Shown: piece by piece, positions 6,223 to 7,421 of the stretch
Numbering within the stretch: the stretch's first letter is position 1
Layout: every line of letters begins with the position of its first letter
Origin: a bacterium
GTDB lineage: Bacteria > Bacteroidota > Bacteroidia > Bacteroidales > Muribaculaceae
Reading direction: 5' to 3'
Length of the DNA stretch: 7,421 nucleotides
Assembly: GCA_004563195.1 (NCBI GenBank)
Contig: SFTJ01000104.1
Span: 1 to 7,421, forward strand
The notes under the pieces: generated by a model
What the model was told of the DNA's origin: nothing
The model's database searches: none
The model's input: only the letters and a program-made list of their open reading frames with translations
Made by a program: the position numbers and the translations under genes

Positions 6223-6654
6223 ATGGCTAAAAAAAAGGAAATTGGCATTATATGCCTGATTATGCTTATTTTTGTGTCGTGTAGGACGGCGAAGCACACC
6301 GTCGAGCATTATGAAGCTCGCGATAGTGTAGTATCTCAAAAAAAAGAAAATAGATCTACAACAATCGAGTGGCTCAAGGCTGACACAATGAGCATTGCCA
6401 TCGTGATAGAGCAGCTCGACACAGTGGGAAGGGTGACGACAAGAGCAGTAGTCACCAAGCAGAGGAAAATCGACAATTATGCAACAAAAATAGGTAGTAT
6501 AAGTGTTTCAAGTGAAGGTAAACAAATCTCTCAAAAATTGGTACAAAAGGAGTCAAAACCCGTGAGGGCGTCAAGCTCCTTAATTTGGATTTCTTTCGCA
6601 CTGGGATTAATTATATTGGTTATCTTTTTGGTTATCACATGGTTACGGCGCTGA
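6223..6654 (+). CDS. Lipoprotein with C-terminal membrane anchor; candidate unimolecular spanin
   Basis: A 143-residue protein with a lipoprotein signal at the N-terminus: MAKKKEIGIICLIMLIFVSC, with C20 as the likely lipidated residue, and a clear C-terminal span at about 120-140 ending WLRR. The middle 100 residues are polar and periplasmic in character, with strands such as SIAIVIEQLD and TTRAVVTKQ and no catalytic motif. A lipid anchor at one end and an inner-membrane anchor at the other is the topology of unimolecular spanins such as T1 gp11, which fuse the inner and outer membranes at the end of lysis in Gram-negative hosts. Position right after holin and endolysin fits. I start at ATG 6223 rather than TTG 6214 so that the signal is short and overlap is avoided. 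No sequence homology to known spanins is claimed. Confidence 0.7.
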   Translation: MAKKKEIGIICLIMLIFVSCRTAKHTVEHYEARDSVVSQKKENRSTTIEWLKADTMSIAIVIEQLDTVGRVTTRAVVTKQRKIDNYATKIGSISVSSEGKQISQKLVQKESKPVRASSSLIWISFALGLIILVIFLVITWLRR

Positions 6655-6670
6655 GAAGTGCCGTAATTTT
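6643..6670 (+). terminator. Intrinsic terminator closing the lysis cassette
   Basis: A 9-base-pair stem (6643-6651 with 6658-6666, one G-U pair), a six-base loop (TGAGAA) and TTTT right after. The stem begins inside the last codons of the spanin candidate and the loop contains its stop. It should end late transcription before the capsid gene. Confidence 0.75.
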
Positions 6671-6674
6671 CCCC

Positions 6675-6695
6675 GTATACATTTTGTGTCTTATA
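6675..6695 (+). repeat. Right copy of imperfect direct repeat
   Basis: Begins GTATACA and contains TGTCTTATA; 18 of 21 positions match 1100-1120. It lies between the terminator and the capsid start, so it could mark a module border or be part of the capsid promoter. No exact TAnnTTTG box is seen here, only near-matches. Confidence 0.4.
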
Positions 6696-6723
6696 TGTAG
6701 AAATTAATTTTTTGGAAATATAT

Positions 6724-7421
6724 ATGAAAACATTACAAGAATTGAAGGAAGAGCGCAAGGCGCTCAACGACCGCAATCAAGCCATTTACGCAGCTGTAGA
6801 AGCTGAAGGCCGCGCTATAACCGACGAAGAATTGGCAGAGGTACAAAGCAACATTGTTAAGCGCGCGCGCTTAGCTGATGAGATAAGCGACCTGATGGTC
6901 GAGCTTGGCCAGGAGCCAAAGCAGAGCCGCAGCAATGGCTTTGATTATGCCAAGGCCATACTTGAGGCGCGTAATAGTGTTAATAAGACCTTTGAGCTCG
7001 GAGAGCAGCGCGCTATCATGACCGCCACCTCAGGTGCCGGTGCTATCGCCACCGATGTCTACACCATTATGGACGCAATCAGAGACAACATGGTGCTCAC
7101 ACAAGCCGGCGCTACAATGTTGACCGGCCTAAAGGGCGACCTAAAGTTGCCAAAGCTCGGCGCTACTACAGCACAGTGGGAAGGCGAGAACGACGAAGCA
7201 GCCGACGGCGCTCCTACTCTCACATCTGTGACAATGAGTCCAAAACGCTTGTCGTGCTATGTTGATTTGTCGAACAAGTTGCTTGAACAGAGTTCGCAAG
7301 ACATCAACGCTCTTATCCAACGTGATATTGTTAATGCTATCTCTCAGGCACTCCAAAAGACAGTGCTCGGTGGCGCAACCGGTTCGACAACTCAACCGGC
7401 CGGTATCTTCTACGGCGCTGG
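6724..7421 (+). CDS. HK97-family major capsid protein (3' end outside the window)
   Basis: The first 232 complete codons of a phage capsid gene with no stop before the window end. Residues 1 to about 60 are charged and helical (MKTLQELKEERKALNDRNQA, then EELAEVQSNIVKRARLADEI), matching the scaffold-like delta domain that HK97-type capsids carry and usually lose by proteolysis. From about residue 100 the capsid fold begins: a glycine-alanine loop (TSGAGAIATDVY), LPKLGATTAQWEGENDEAADG (142-162), and TSVTMSPKRLSCYVDLSNKLLEQS (167-190), as in PF05065 proteins. An AT-rich leader precedes ATG 6724, and a terminator lies just upstream, so it should have its own promoter. The genes usually placed before it, portal and prohead protease, are absent. 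Confidence 0.9.
   Translation, partial: MKTLQELKEERKALNDRNQAIYAAVEAEGRAITDEELAEVQSNIVKRARLADEISDLMVELGQEPKQSRSNGFDYAKAILEARNSVNKTFELGEQRAIMTATSGAGAIATDVYTIMDAIRDNMVLTQAGATMLTGLKGDLKLPKLGATTAQWEGENDEAADGAPTLTSVTMSPKRLSCYVDLSNKLLEQSSQDINALIQRDIVNAISQALQKTVLGGATGSTTQPAGIFYGA

Larger units (their letters stand above)
1..7421. mobile_element. Phage or prophage segment, Bacteroidales-type
   Basis: Nearly every gene is a phage type: HNH nuclease, two tail proteins, holin, M15 endolysin, spanin-like lipoprotein and an HK97-fold capsid. Genes are tightly packed, often with ATGA or longer overlaps, and late genes all run on the plus strand. No integrase, attachment site, terminase or portal is visible, so the sequence cannot say whether this is an integrated prophage or a free phage genome. 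Host assignment to Bacteroidales rests on recognised family style and weak Shine-Dalgarno signals; it is an inference. Confidence 0.85.

Noticed and set aside
1..7421. tRNA genes, CRISPR arrays, insertion sequences, integrase or attachment sites
   Set aside because: I saw no cloverleaf, regularly spaced repeats, transposase or integrase reading frame.

Overview
The window is a piece of a tailed phage or prophage, most likely from a gut Bacteroidales (Bacteroidota) host. The gene families support this: a DUF3127-like protein, a short phage HNH nuclease, a tail protein with the DDTAQG...ITFEAGL / FDELEIREVTH...GG / DRQAAII layout that I know from Bacteroides phages, a tail-fibre-like protein starting YNSKFTGAQID, and an HK97-type capsid. 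Most starts lack a strong Shine-Dalgarno sequence, and one promoter-like site fits the Bacteroidota -7 consensus TAnnTTTG. No species can be named, and no integrase or attachment site is visible.

Layout. (1) 20-301: small OB-fold-like DUF3127 protein. (2) 275-741, minus strand: a ribbon-helix-helix (RHH) protein overlapping a second small gene that looks frameshifted. A promoter-like box and an AT-rich dyad lie in the 54 bp between the RHH gene and the divergent HNH gene. (3) 796-1098: HNH endonuclease. (4) 1126-4670: tail/adsorption module with a tail protein, an unknown small protein, a 488-residue tail-fibre-like protein that looks like the variable protein of a diversity-generating retroelement (DGR), and a conserved small partner. 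(5) 4667-6654: compact lysis cassette with a three-helix membrane protein, a 38-residue membrane peptide, a holin, an M15 peptidase endolysin, a 46-residue membrane peptide, and a lipoprotein with a C-terminal membrane anchor (candidate unimolecular spanin). A good intrinsic terminator closes it. (6) 6724 to the window end: start of the major capsid gene, cut by the window edge.

How the genes fit together. The tail-fibre-like protein probably carries the receptor-binding surface, with a diversified C-terminus. The holin, M15 endolysin and spanin candidate would attack the inner membrane, the peptidoglycan and the outer membrane in turn. The capsid gene appears to be a separate transcription unit. 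The main oddities are these: a DGR-like variable region with no reverse transcriptase or template repeat here; tail and lysis genes lying between HNH and capsid where terminase, portal and protease are usual; a sharp asparagine-codon switch inside the variable protein gene; and an imperfect repeat (18 of 21 bases) at the two borders of the tail-lysis block.
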